From Haloarcula pellucida (lineage in GTDB: Archaea > Halobacteriota > Halobacteria > Halobacteriales > Haloarculaceae), in assembly GCF_014647235.1 (NCBI RefSeq), contig NZ_BMOU01000003.1, positions 426,457 to 490,456 of the forward strand: 64,000 nucleotides of DNA, written 5' to 3'. Position 1 is the first letter of the stretch. Every line of letters begins with the position of its first letter. The notes under the pieces were generated by a model that was not told the DNA's origin, did no database searches, and was given only the letters and a program-made list of their open reading frames with translations. Both the position numbers and the translations under genes were made by a program. Below are positions 26,701-36,152 of this stretch, in pieces.

Positions 26701-28023
26701 ATGTCTAAAAACCGTAGCATTAGCCGTCGGCGTCTAGTAAGTACGATCGGTGCGAGTGTCGCAGCAGGACTTGCGGGGTGTAGCGATTCCAGCGATCGAT
26801 CAGAAGCAACCAACACGTCTGGTAAAGAGGGGGGCTCAAACAGTACTACGCAAGGTGAAAGACTCAACGTAGCGAGCTGGGGAGGTGACGTCGAGTCAGA
26901 TATCGTTACGAGTATTCTCGAGGATTACGACTCTTCCAATCCGAATGTCAATGTGAAGTACCAGAACATTCCCTTCGGTGAATACTCGACCAAGCTGAAG
27001 ACACAGTTTTCTGGGGGAACCGAACCCGAGGTCTTCTACTTAGCGTCGGGATCGGCGCCGCAGTATATGCAAAACAGTGCGCTACTTGCGTTGGACTCCT
27101 ATGTCGAGAATTCGGATAATTACGCGTACGACGACATTCTGGACAATCTCCTCTCGGCGTTTCAGTATCAGGGGAAGACTTACGGGATTCCGAAGGATTT
27201 CACACCGGTTGGTCTCTTTATGAACGAATCGCACCTCGAGGAGGCAGGGGCGAATACCTCACCGGAGACCTGGAGTGGCTTTCGCTCCGCACTTGAGGCG
27301 GTTAAGACGAGTACGGACGTCGAGTACCCATTCGCGTTCGGAAGCAGGCCCCGAAACACCCTCGTTCAACTCATTTGGCAGAACGGTGGACGTATCCTCT
27401 CCGAGGATAACTCGGAGTGTGTCGTCGGGTCTACGGCCGCTATCGAGGCACTACAGTACCTCCTTGACCTCCGTAGCGATGGGCTCGCGGCAATATATGG
27501 GAACGAAATCAGTCCGACTTGGGCTGCGCCCTCGCTCGGCAAAGAGAGAGTGACGGCCGCTATGACAGGTGCGTGGTCGATTTCGACACTGAAGGAAGAA
27601 TATGGGTCAGTCTCTGACTCTCTCAAAGTCGCGAATCCGATGCCTATCCCGAACGGTGGTCAGCAATCGACGATAGTTTTCACAACGTCTTGGTCAGCTT
27701 CCGCACAGCAGGAGACCAAGCAGGCCTCGGCGGCCTTGGTTAAGTCTCTCACCAGCAAGGAGGGCATGTGGAAGTGGACGAAAACCGGGACTGCACTGCC
27801 TGCACGGAGGTCACTGCTCGAAAAAGACTTTTACGACGACCGGCCGCTACTCAACGGCCTGGGTAACCTGGCAGACGACGGACGGCCATTCCTCTTCGGG
27901 ATTCACCACTCTGAGGTCGTCGATACGGTCATGTCCGAAGTCGAAGGTGCGGTTACCGGCGCTAAGTCACCCGACGCAGCGTTGAAAGACGCTGAGCGCC
28001 AACTCAACAGTGACGTGTTCTAA
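26701..28023 (+). CDS. Sugar ABC transporter substrate-binding lipoprotein
   Basis: 440 residues. Tat signal with RRRLVSTIGASVAAGLAGC: twin arginine and lipobox cysteine, then a low-complexity Ser/Asn linker, then an extracellular solute-binding domain of family 1 (MalE/UgpB type: NVASWGGD, YGIPKDFTPVGLFMNE, AAMTGAWSIS). It captures an oligosaccharide at the cell surface for the importer encoded downstream. GH4 and sulfatase neighbours point to a galactoside, perhaps sulfated. Confidence 0.93.
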   Translation: MSKNRSISRRRLVSTIGASVAAGLAGCSDSSDRSEATNTSGKEGGSNSTTQGERLNVASWGGDVESDIVTSILEDYDSSNPNVNVKYQNIPFGEYSTKLKTQFSGGTEPEVFYLASGSAPQYMQNSALLALDSYVENSDNYAYDDILDNLLSAFQYQGKTYGIPKDFTPVGLFMNESHLEEAGANTSPETWSGFRSALEAVKTSTDVEYPFAFGSRPRNTLVQLIWQNGGRILSEDNSECVVGSTAAIEALQYLLDLRSDGLAAIYGNEISPTWAAPSLGKERVTAAMTGAWSISTLKEEYGSVSDSLKVANPMPIPNGGQQSTIVFTTSWSASAQQETKQASAALVKSLTSKEGMWKWTKTGTALPARRSLLEKDFYDDRPLLNGLGNLADDGRPFLFGIHHSEVVDTVMSEVEGAVTGAKSPDAALKDAERQLNSDVF

Positions 28024-28028
28024 ACACG

Positions 28029-29189
28029 ATGGCAGACACCACACTTACCGACGTTAAGAAGCGCTTCGAGAGTGATGGAAACGACGTGGTCGCCGTCGAC
28101 GAACTGAGCCTCGATATCGAGGACGGCGAGTTTCTCGTACTCGTCGGTCCGTCTGGGTGTGGGAAGTCGACGACACTGCGACTCATCGCTGGTCTCGAAA
28201 CCATTTCCGACGGCGAAATCAAAATCGGTGACGACGTCGTCAACGATGTCAAGCCTAAAGACCGTGACATCGCGATGGTGTTTCAGAACTACGCGCTGTA
28301 TCCTCAGCGAACCGTCCGCGGGAACATGTCGTTTGGGTTGAAGATGTCTACCGACCTGCCGGATGAAAAAATAACTGAGCGGGTCGAGGACGCGGCAGAG
28401 CTGCTCTCGATCACGGACCTGCTCGACCGTCGTCCCAAGGCACTCTCCGGTGGTCAACAGCAGCGGGTAGCGCTAGGCCGAGCCATCGTCCGTGACCCGG
28501 AACTCTTCCTCATGGACGAGCCACTCTCGAACTTGGATGCAAAACTTCGGACACAGATGCGTACAGAACTGCAAGAACTCCACCAACAGCTCGGCGCCGC
28601 GACTGTATACGTAACCCACGACCAGACCGAGGCAATGACGATGGGAGACCGTATCGCCGTCCTCGACGATGGTCAACTCCAGCAGATCGGCACGCCGATG
28701 GAGTGTTACTACGAACCCGCGAACCAGTTCGTCGCTGGGTTCATTGGCTCTCCCTCGATGAACTTTATCGAAGGGGTGTTCGTTGATGGGCTTATCCACT
28801 TGGACCTGTTCCGGTATCCCCTCACTGACGAACAGCGGGCGGCGATCGAATCTGAAGACTCGAACTCGGTGACAGTAGGGATTCGACCGGAAGACATCGA
28901 ACTCACCGACGAAGACGGGCCCCGAACGGTGGAGATGGACGTCAATGTCGTCGAGCCGATGGGGAGCATGAATCTGCTGCACCTCGAACGGAGTGGTGTC
29001 GAGATAACCGCTTCCGTCACCGGCGAACACATCGTCGACGAGAGCGACTGTGTTCGCGTCCGGTTCCCCGCTGATCGCATCCATGCGTTCGACCGACAGA
29101 CTGGCGCCGCCGTATTCAACCGTGAACGGAGTGCTGATCGGCCACCGGGGATTCTCAGTAGAGAGGAGGTGCCTAGCCATGGCCGTTGA
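28029..29189 (+). CDS. Sugar ABC transporter ATP-binding protein, MalK/UgpC type
   Basis: 386 residues. Walker A GPSGCGKST, Q-loop VFQNYALYP, signature LSGGQQQRVALGRA, Walker B FLMDEPLSNLDAKLR, H-loop VTHDQTEAM, then a TOBE-like C-terminal domain (GIRPEDIEL). The N-terminus reads DTTLTDVKKRFE, slightly unlike the usual MalK start. It lies 5 bp after the binding protein and overlaps the next permease gene. Confidence 0.95.
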   Translation: MADTTLTDVKKRFESDGNDVVAVDELSLDIEDGEFLVLVGPSGCGKSTTLRLIAGLETISDGEIKIGDDVVNDVKPKDRDIAMVFQNYALYPQRTVRGNMSFGLKMSTDLPDEKITERVEDAAELLSITDLLDRRPKALSGGQQQRVALGRAIVRDPELFLMDEPLSNLDAKLRTQMRTELQELHQQLGAATVYVTHDQTEAMTMGDRIAVLDDGQLQQIGTPMECYYEPANQFVAGFIGSPSMNFIEGVFVDGLIHLDLFRYPLTDEQRAAIESEDSNSVTVGIRPEDIELTDEDGPRTVEMDVNVVEPMGSMNLLHLERSGVEITASVTGEHIVDESDCVRVRFPADRIHAFDRQTGAAVFNRERSADRPPGILSREEVPSHGR

Positions 29190-30198
29190 TGACAAGACCG
29201 ACTCTGTCACTGTCCGAACGAGAGTCACCCGGTTCAGGCAGTCCCTTCCCAGTTTCGGACATGCCGATCAGAACAACCTCGCCGGGTTGCTTCTCATGCT
29301 CCCGAACTTTGTGGTGTTCTCCCTGTTCCTCTTAGGACCGGTACTGTTCGCGCTCTTTCTCTCCACACAAGATTGGAACGTGTTCACAAGTTCGGGAGAG
29401 TGGGCGTGGACGACGCTCTTCGGCGTTCGCCTTCCCATCCAGAACTACGTCGAAGTCCTGACTCCGTGGCCTTGGGAGAACAATTGGGCGTCACTGCGGA
29501 GTCCGTCGTACAACCTCTGGTGGTTCGCGCTTCGGAACACCATCGCATATGTCGTCGTCGTCGTCCCGACACAGATTATCGGTGCCTTCCTCTTGGCACT
29601 GGCGCTCGATATGCGCATCCGTGGAAAGAAACCACTCCGGGCAGCCTACTTCATGCCTGTGATGCTGACGTCCGCCGCAAGCGGCGTCATCTGGCGGTGG
29701 CTGCTCGCGAACAAAGGCGTGGTCAACGAGTTCTTGCGCCCGTTCGGGCTCGCGAATGCGTGGGCGAACGATCCGGGGACAGCGCTCGGAAGTCTCATGC
29801 TCATCGGCCTCTGGGGCGGTATCGGATTCAATATGATCTTCTATCTAGCCGGGCTCCAGAGCATTCCCGAGGAGCTCTACGAAGCCGCGCGCATCGACGG
29901 TGCAACTGGTTGGCAACGAATCAAAGAGGTCACGTGGCCCAACCTACGGAACACACACTTCTTCGTCATCGTACTCTCCATCATCGGCACCTTCCAGGTG
30001 TTTGGTATCGCGCTCGTCTTCGCGAAAGGTGGCCCGTATCACGCGACGACGACTACCGTCGTTCTCATCTACAAGACAGCCTTCGAGAACAGTAGTTACG
30101 GGAAGGGAGCGGCGATGGCGTTTATGTTGTTCGCTATCGTGTTCGTGTTCAGTTATTATCAGTACCAGCTCAACCAACAGAATGAGGTGTCATACTGA
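29179..30198 (+). CDS. Sugar ABC transporter permease, MalF/UgpA type
   Basis: 339 residues starting at the ATG at 29179, which has GGAGGTG about 8 nt upstream and overlaps the ATPase end by 11 nt. A longer frame opening at 29050 lies inside the ATPase gene and is not used. Six membrane segments; the EAA loop reads ELYEAARIDGATGWQRIKEV and contacts the ATPase. Ends TGATG with the next gene. Confidence 0.94.
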   Translation: MAVDDKTDSVTVRTRVTRFRQSLPSFGHADQNNLAGLLLMLPNFVVFSLFLLGPVLFALFLSTQDWNVFTSSGEWAWTTLFGVRLPIQNYVEVLTPWPWENNWASLRSPSYNLWWFALRNTIAYVVVVVPTQIIGAFLLALALDMRIRGKKPLRAAYFMPVMLTSAASGVIWRWLLANKGVVNEFLRPFGLANAWANDPGTALGSLMLIGLWGGIGFNMIFYLAGLQSIPEELYEAARIDGATGWQRIKEVTWPNLRNTHFFVIVLSIIGTFQVFGIALVFAKGGPYHATTTTVVLIYKTAFENSSYGKGAAMAFMLFAIVFVFSYYQYQLNQQNEVSY

Positions 30199-31058
30199 TG
30201 CCACGCTCGAACTACGACTATCCCGGATACGAACGGTCGGGCACCACCTACTGGACGAAGACGACGCTCCTCTACGCTGGAGTTATTGGCGGAGCACTTC
30301 TCTGGTCACTCCCGTTCTGGTGGATGCTAGCGACATCTGTAACGGCGAATCCATCGGCGGCATCGATTACACTGCTGCCATCGAACCCCACACTCGATCA
30401 CTACGAGGCGCTGTTCAGTACCCAACCAATCGGCAAGTGGTTCTTCAACACTATCGTCTTCGCGGGCTCTGTCACTGCGTTCAACCTCATCTTCGACAGC
30501 CTCGCCGGCTATGCACTTGCAAAGGTGGATTTCATCGGCCGGGAGAAATTCTTCCTCCTTTTCATGTCGACGATGATGATACCCGCGATGGTGACCCTTA
30601 TCCCAGTGTACGTATTCCTCGCCAAACTCGGTTGGGTGAACACCTACCAAGGACTCGTTGCACCGATGATAGCCAATCCGATTGGCATCTTCCTTTTGCG
30701 ACAGCATTTCAAAGGGATGCCATCGGCACTTGGCGACGCCGCGAAGATCGATGGATGTAACGAACTGCAGACATTCTACAAAGTCTACCTGCCACTGGCA
30801 AAGCCAGCACTCGCAACGCTGGGTATCTACACGTTCATCATGACGTGGAACAACTTCCAGTGGCCACTCATCATTGCCAGCGACGACTCCATGTATACCC
30901 TTCCAGTTGCGCTATTCAGCGTTCGAAATCAGTTCTTTACCGAATGGGGACTCGTGATGGCCGCGGCGGCAATCATCGTGATGCCGGTGATACTCGTCTT
31001 CCTTTCGGCCCAGCGGTACTTCATTCGAGGAATGACCCTCTCGGGTGTCAAGGGCTGA
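30198..31058 (+). CDS. Sugar ABC transporter permease, MalG/UgpE type
   Basis: 286 residues, six membrane segments, EAA loop LGDAAKIDGCNELQTFYKVY, conserved C-terminal RYFIRGMTLSGVKG. It completes the importer (binding protein, ATPase, two permeases). Start overlaps the previous stop by 1 nt. It converges on the DUF624-like gene 22 bp downstream. Confidence 0.95.
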   Translation: MPRSNYDYPGYERSGTTYWTKTTLLYAGVIGGALLWSLPFWWMLATSVTANPSAASITLLPSNPTLDHYEALFSTQPIGKWFFNTIVFAGSVTAFNLIFDSLAGYALAKVDFIGREKFFLLFMSTMMIPAMVTLIPVYVFLAKLGWVNTYQGLVAPMIANPIGIFLLRQHFKGMPSALGDAAKIDGCNELQTFYKVYLPLAKPALATLGIYTFIMTWNNFQWPLIIASDDSMYTLPVALFSVRNQFFTEWGLVMAAAAIIVMPVILVFLSAQRYFIRGMTLSGVKG

Positions 31059-31080
31059 CTGGCCCGGTCGTCGCTTTGTA

Positions 31081-31758
31081 TTATCGGCGTACGTATCCGA
31101 ATCGAATCCTCTCGGCCCCGTCGCCGAATAGTTCTTCGAAAGCAACGGTTTCGGTCACAGCAAGTATTCCGGGACCCAAGAGGACGAAAGCCGGTGGGAA
31201 AATCTGCGAGAGTGAAATTACAAACCCGCCCCAGACGAAGTAGAGTACGGTGAATGCAGGCTCTTCAGCGAGGCTGTAAGCAGCGCTCTCCATCGTGTAC
31301 CGGAATCCCGATCTGTCCTCTGGGACAGATCTCATCCGAATACTGGCAGCCCTGAACAGCCAAATAAGGGCAATGACGATTAGATACAGGCTGAGTAGTG
31401 CCCAAAGGAGCGCAAGAATGTTCCCGCTTGTAGCTCCGACTACGAGGTAGAGATATCCACCACCTACAAGTACAATAAGCAGAGCGCTGTACGGCAGGCC
31501 AGCGAGTATGTTGTTACGCCACTCAGAGACAAACGTCTCGAAGCGCTCTCGCTCGCTTACAGGTCTCCCTTTCGACTCAGAGGAGATAATCTCGATCCAC
31601 ATCTCACTGAGTGCTAGAATCGATGCACCGAGAGTAACTACTGGAATCGAACCGAGGATGACCAGTGGACTCGACCAACCAATCGTGAGTGCGTCTTTGT
31701 AACTCACCCGTATAATGGCACGACATACATCCCCAAGACTGGTATCATGTTGGGCCAT
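31081..31758 (-). CDS. DUF624/YesL-like membrane protein
   Basis: 225 residues with five or six hydrophobic segments and a polar loop (SKGRPVSERERFETFVSEW) after the second, as in YesL/DUF624 proteins, which often accompany carbohydrate ABC importers. The biochemical role is unknown. Its convergent position next to the importer fits that association. Identification rests on architecture and context. Confidence 0.7.
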   Translation of the reverse strand: MAQHDTSLGDVCRAIIRVSYKDALTIGWSSPLVILGSIPVVTLGASILALSEMWIEIISSESKGRPVSERERFETFVSEWRNNILAGLPYSALLIVLVGGGYLYLVVGATSGNILALLWALLSLYLIVIALIWLFRAASIRMRSVPEDRSGFRYTMESAAYSLAEEPAFTVLYFVWGGFVISLSQIFPPAFVLLGPGILAVTETVAFEELFGDGAERIRFGYVRR

Positions 31759-31929
31759 CGTCTGTATATCGTTCTCTCCAGTCGATACATCATAGTGTTT
31801 GCCATCGTTTGCTCAGAGTGCCGTAGACGAGTAACACACCAAAGGTGGGGTGGGTGCCGAGGTCGAACGCCTGTAGAAACCCGTGAAATGATTCATGCTG
31901 TGTTTAGATTACTCTGTTCTGTATCACTC
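31759..31929. other. Short gap, no gene seen
   Basis: Upstream of the DUF624-like gene. Nothing recognisable apart from its presumed promoter. Confidence 0.3.
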
Positions 31930-32290
31930 AAATGCAGCAGCCAACTGGCCCGCACATACTCCCGTCAAAGCTTCCGAGCGCGCGAATCCGAGAGATATTC
32001 TGTAGGACGACGTCAGCGCTGGCACCGCCCTGTTCGGTCGCCATCTCGTCGAGACTGCCGAGAACGACGTCGAGTGAGGCGGAATAGGCGTCGTACCGGA
32101 ATCGCCGCCCCATCTTCGGTGCTGGCGACACGCCGTCGATTTCGGCGGGCAAATCCGCACGGTCGGCGAACCGTGTAAACCTGTCCCAGACCGTCCAACG
32201 AGAGACTAGCCCACCCGAACGATGTGGAGACGGAAAGAGGTAGCCGTCCCAGTCGTCGTGAGCAGCAAACGCGGCGAGACAGCCTTCGGG
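31930..32290 (-). pseudogene. Tyrosine recombinase/integrase relic
   Basis: A minus-strand frame carries DWDGYLFPSPHRSGG, SPAPKMGRRFRYDAYSASLD and LDEMATEQGGASADVVLQN, which resemble the C-terminal part of haloarchaeal XerC/D-type integrases. The catalytic tyrosine region and the N-terminus are missing. At 32290 it runs into an ASRP relic on the opposite strand. Confidence 0.6.
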
Positions 32291-32690
32291 TACGTCCTGT
32301 CCGTAGCGCAGCGAACCTCGACGGCGAACCCTACGAACTGACACTCACTCGGGGAGATAGTTGCGTTCGACGGCGACTGGTACCTCGGCGACCCTGAAGT
32401 TGCTGACCGCTTTGCGTTCCTGTTAGAAGCCAACGAAGCGCGCCAATCGATCGCCAGAGCGGACGATCTCCGAGAGATCATCATGCGTCCCGTCGACGTC
32501 GATGAGATTTAAGAGAGGGTTAGAAAGTCGAAAGGACGATATCAACGGCGAATTAGCCCGTACTGAATCCAAAAATCGTGGAATACCTGATCTTGAACAA
32601 CACTATTCCCAGATTAGAGGAGAAAGCCAGAATAATAGGGAAAGATTAGGGAATAGCGAAAGTTAAATCGAAAAAATGGCACGAAATCGA
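32290..32690 (+). pseudogene. ASRP (SMC-related) gene relic
   Basis: Successive frames read NLDGEPYELTLTRGD, then RFAFLLEANEARQSIARADD with LREIIMRPVDVDEI, then DDINGELARTESKNRGIPDL. They align with residues about 70-195 of the two intact ASRPs of this window. Frameshifts and stops inactivate it. It covers the same part of the gene as the relic at 20940. Confidence 0.8.
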
Positions 32691-33226
32691 AGAAGACTGG
32701 CAAGATATGGAAGAGTTTGAGGCAAACTCGATGAGATCTCGTCTACCTGCTCGGATATCGGCCCGACACGTCGCCAAATCGAACGCCACTCGCGGGCGCT
32801 CGCCCGACTGCCCAGCCGCGAATTATGGAAGCGGTTGATCCGCATCGAGAGGGTATGAACCCATTTCTCGATTAGGTTTTAGTCGGTGTAGTTGACCCGA
32901 CTGCTCAACCCGAGTCGTGAGAGGGCAATCCGATAGCCGAATTAATCGACGAGAAGCACAGCGTCCGAGAGGTCGTGTTTCTCGCGGAGACGATGTCTGC
33001 GCGCATTCTAGCCGATTCACTCGACGACCTGCTCACGTCCCAAACGGACTCGACTAGACAGTGCCCATCGCTCATGTGCAACAGATCCCAACGCCTGTGT
33101 GATGAGGGCACGTCCGTCGACCGCGTGGCTGGGACGGCGGGCCGCGTGTCGACGCCTCGCTTGTCGGTGTCCCGATTCAGGATTGAATCCCGCCGTTCAA
33201 AATGCAGGACTCACTACGGACAATCG
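32691..33226. other. Decayed region with an unidentified coding fragment
   Basis: A plus-strand stretch near 32940-33050 (ELIDEKHSVREVVFLAETM, SARILADSLDDLLTSQ) looks coding and runs in frame into the following DUF6498 gene, but it belongs to no family I recognise and is probably an unrelated fragment. Confidence 0.3.
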
Positions 33227-34525
33227 ATGCCGCCCATCGGACGCGCCCGCAATCAAAAGACGAACCGACGGAGGGAGGTCCTGCGAGTCACCGTCGCCAA
33301 TGCCATCCCCATCGTCGGTGTCGTCGCACTCGGTTGGAACGCCGCTGCACTGTTGCTCCTCTACTGGCTCGAGTTGGGAGTCGACTCGGTCTGGGCACTG
33401 GTTCGTGCGGTGTTCGCTGGCCGCCCGCCGGCGCTCGACACAGACGGCTTGCTGGTCGGCCCACTCGCGGCCCGTCAGCCCACACTCTCGGTACCGGGCA
33501 CGTCTATGGACGTATATCTCGTCACGCTAGTCGGCCTGCCACTCACTGTCCTGATCGTCGCTATCGGGTGGCTCTTTGCCGGCGCAGTCCTCGTCGGCCC
33601 AACGTCGAATCCAAGCTCCGGGACGCTGTCGACCGTCGTGCTGGCTGCGATCGGACTATTCGTCGTCACGGGGATAACGACTCTCCGGACGTATTTCCAC
33701 GACGGCGAGTATCGAAAGCACAACTCACAGACGGCGTTCAGCGGCCACCTGTTCCGAATTATCACCGTGTTCGTGGGCGGCCTCGTCACCGTCGCGTTCG
33801 TGACCGCAGCGACGGAGGGACCGTCTGTTGAAATCTCGCGTGTCGACCCAGCGACCGTCGGGCTCCCGTTGTTGCTCACGATCGCCCTCGGAAAGTTCAC
33901 GGCCGACTTCTGTGGTGTCTACAGCGACCGGCTCGCCGTTTACTTCGAATCGTACGACCAGGAGTACGGGTGGTTCGACCCACCACCGGAACCCGAACCG
34001 GTCGAAGCGACACTCGATGAGACACCCGAGCGAGTCCGCCCGGTACGGTTGGGACGGGTGTTCGGTGGCCCACTCCGACTGCCATACCACATGGGCTGTG
34101 TCTCCCTCGGTGGAATCGGGCTCGTCGTCGCGGGACTGTTCGCGCTCGGACAGGCATGGCAGATCGTCACCGTGGTTGTCACAGCCAGCGTTGCCGTCCC
34201 GTGCCTGCTGATGTGTCTCGACCAACTGCTCCGGTACGGCACGGTCGAATATCGTATCGCGCCTGACGACGGTGTCATCGTCGCATACGATCGTCTGTTC
34301 GGGACGGCCCTGTGGCGGCTCGAATCGTGGGCGCAGACCGACGTTCGCGTCGAAACGACCCCCGTCGATACGCTGCTTGGAACGGAAACCGTCAGCGTCG
34401 ACCACCCCGACGGGCAGTTCATCCTCCCGCATCTGCCCGATAGTGACCCAGTGCTTGCGATCAGCGAGGCAGCGCGATCGCCGGCCAGACGACTGATCCC
34501 AGGCCGGCGCGCGTGGTTCACGTAG
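33227..34525 (+). CDS. DUF6498-type multi-pass membrane protein
   Basis: 432 residues from the ATG at 33227. The N-terminal part TVANAIPIVGVVALGWNAAA followed by LLLLYWLELG matches the DUF6498 opening, with about eight further hydrophobic segments and a soluble C-terminal domain of about 90 residues after residue 340 (PH/GRAM-like position, unproven). An upstream in-frame ATG at 32975 would add 84 residues of unrelated sequence and is rejected. Function unknown; neighbours are relics on both sides. Confidence 0.75.
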   Translation: MPPIGRARNQKTNRRREVLRVTVANAIPIVGVVALGWNAAALLLLYWLELGVDSVWALVRAVFAGRPPALDTDGLLVGPLAARQPTLSVPGTSMDVYLVTLVGLPLTVLIVAIGWLFAGAVLVGPTSNPSSGTLSTVVLAAIGLFVVTGITTLRTYFHDGEYRKHNSQTAFSGHLFRIITVFVGGLVTVAFVTAATEGPSVEISRVDPATVGLPLLLTIALGKFTADFCGVYSDRLAVYFESYDQEYGWFDPPPEPEPVEATLDETPERVRPVRLGRVFGGPLRLPYHMGCVSLGGIGLVVAGLFALGQAWQIVTVVVTASVAVPCLLMCLDQLLRYGTVEYRIAPDDGVIVAYDRLFGTALWRLESWAQTDVRVETTPVDTLLGTETVSVDHPDGQFILPHLPDSDPVLAISEAARSPARRLIPGRRAWFT

Positions 34526-34529
34526 GTCA

Positions 34530-34818
34530 GCAGATCAACGACGTGCCTGCGGTTCTGTCAGGGCACGCCAACTCGATCACCGCCGAGTTACGTACCGCCC
34601 TGTCCGAGTCCCCACTCGACGCAGTCGGCACGGAGTAGCCCCACTTTGTGCGAGTGGTTGTAACTCCCGACGACGCGATCCAACCGAGCGAGGATCACCC
34701 TGTCTGCTGTGGGAGTTTTGACTGGCACGCTGCGGTACACGACCACTGGTGTCTCGTTCGGCAACACCACCTCGTCGACGACCGGCAGTTGATCGGTGAA
34801 ACGCGTCGTCGATGACCG
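34530..34818 (+). pseudogene. DUF2891 N-terminal relic
   Basis: Directly after the DUF6498 stop the plus strand reads SGHANSITAELRTALSESPL, an internal TAG, then QPSEDHPVCCGSFDWHAAVH and DHWCLVRQ. The FDWHSxVHxHW core is the hallmark of DUF2891. The premature stop and the missing C-terminal two thirds show decay. Confidence 0.75.
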
Positions 34819-34913
34819 CAGTTGCTCGAACCGGTATGGATAATCCCGGTGCTGTCTGTCGGGTCGTGTTTAGTTACGCGTGAAAGGTGGGGCGGACGGA
34901 TTTCTTGGTGCCC

Positions 34914-35200
34914 ATGCCAGAGATCAGCCGCCTCAGCGGGAGTTGAGAGTGGATCGATTTGGGGTTCGTGGAGCGCGAACGGACACCCGAGCCAGCGATG
35001 AAGCTCGGTATTCAATCGCACGTTGCGGGGCTCCGATTTCAGATGCGTCGCCACGGAAATCGGAACGCTGTCGAACGGATTTTTCGAGAGCTGAAGCGAC
35101 GAACCTCGTCGTTTTCGAACTGCTTCAGCCACGTCGAACCCGAAACAGCCGAAAGTTGGTTGCAGAGCTTCGCTCGCTGGCACAATGCTCCAAACGAAAC
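34914..35200 (+). pseudogene. IS6-type transposase with internal deletion
   Basis: The N-terminus (MPEISRLSGS, a stop, EWIDLGFVERERTPEPAMKL) is joined directly to the C-terminus (RRHGNRNAVERIFRELKRRT, HVEPETAESWLQSF) of a haloarchaeal IS6-family transposase. About 115 central residues including the catalytic DDE core are deleted; the junction lies at a short GL-containing repeat. The left terminal sequence (GTGTTTAGTTACGCG) is still visible at about 34867. Confidence 0.8.
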
Positions 35201-35255
35201 ACTACCCAGAGCGGGGACAGAAGACATATACCGAGACCATCGAGAGCAAATCGAC

Positions 35256-35729
35256 ATGATCCAGCCCTCCAGGAGACAGTTCCTCTCTCTTTCCATACCG
35301 ACGCTTTCAATGACACTCGCTGGCTGCTCCCAGTGGAACTCAGAAGACGGGGCTGAAACGGAGACACACTCACCAGGAGATTCGGAGCCCGGTTGTTGGC
35401 CATCGATGTGTGCGGGAACGCAGATACTCGAAGTAGACGTGCATTCGGACTGTTCCGGGACTGTTGTGCTAAAGGCTAGCTGTCGAGACGAAGCGATTTC
35501 ACTTCAGTCGGGGGAATCAGTCCAAATCGTTCGCGAGAAAGACGCTGAGACATGCGGGGTCGCTGTCGATTTCAGGGGGCACGGCCGATCGGAGAAGACG
35601 GAACTGGGCCACATCGTCGCCCAATACGCCCGCGATATTCACACCTTCCTCGAACACCGAGACCTCGAGGATGTCGTCCTCGTTGGATGGTCGTTGGGCG
35701 CTCTCGTTTCGTGGGTGTCGGGCGAGTGA
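35256..35729 (+). pseudogene. Chimera of a Tat lipoprotein start and a hydrolase fragment
   Basis: 157 residues with a plausible leaderless start (TATA-like CATATA about 28 bp upstream). Residues 1-23 form a Tat lipoprotein signal (RRQFLSLSIPTLSMTLAGC). Up to about residue 103 it is an unknown cysteine-containing domain (PGCWPSMCAG, VDVHSDCSGTVVLKASC). From there the sequence switches to the middle of an alpha/beta hydrolase (VDFRGHGRSEKTEL, VVLVGWSLGALVSW) and stops after the nucleophile elbow. Likely a deletion fusion of two genes; it could still be expressed. Confidence 0.6.
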
Positions 35730-35899
35730 TCGTCGTATCACACATCTCGTTCACTCCGGTTCGGAGAACTCACGAACTCGATGGCTCCCTAGCTCGTACG
35801 CTTCTCGAGAAGGGTGGCCCACCCGAAGAATCTAATCCGTTACTAAATTTACAACCAAAATAGCCGACTTTAGAGGCGTTATAGTCCAATTTGAAACAG

Positions 35900-36121
35900 A
35901 ACACCGGAACTGATGTCACAATGTATGTTTGTACACTCGGATATGGCAGCTAGAACGTAATTTTCGGACTGGTGGCGCAATTTGTAGTTGTATATCGGAG
36001 TGTAGCACCTAAATCTCGACCCTACCGAGTATAGCGACGGATTCCGGCCCGGATCGAGATGCGTTCCGTCACGCCGAGGCGACCGGACGAACGCTACTGT
36101 ATAACACCGGTACCGATGTTA
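35900..36121. promoter_or_regulatory. Palindromes upstream of ASRP1
   Basis: TAACACCGGTACCGATGTTA (36102-36121, one mismatch between arms) lies 31 bp before the ASRP start at 36153; a weaker version AACACCGGAACTGATGTCA is at 35900-35918. A third copy occurs at 45746-45765. The rest of 35730-36152 is non-coding. Operator function is inferred. Confidence 0.45.
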
Positions 36122-36152
36122 TTTCCTCCCGGAACGATAAAAAAGTATTTGT

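Noticed and set aside
32975..33226. N-terminal extension of the DUF6498 protein
   Set aside because: The added 84 residues do not belong to the membrane protein family and look like an unrelated fragment; the ATG at 33227 gives the normal start.
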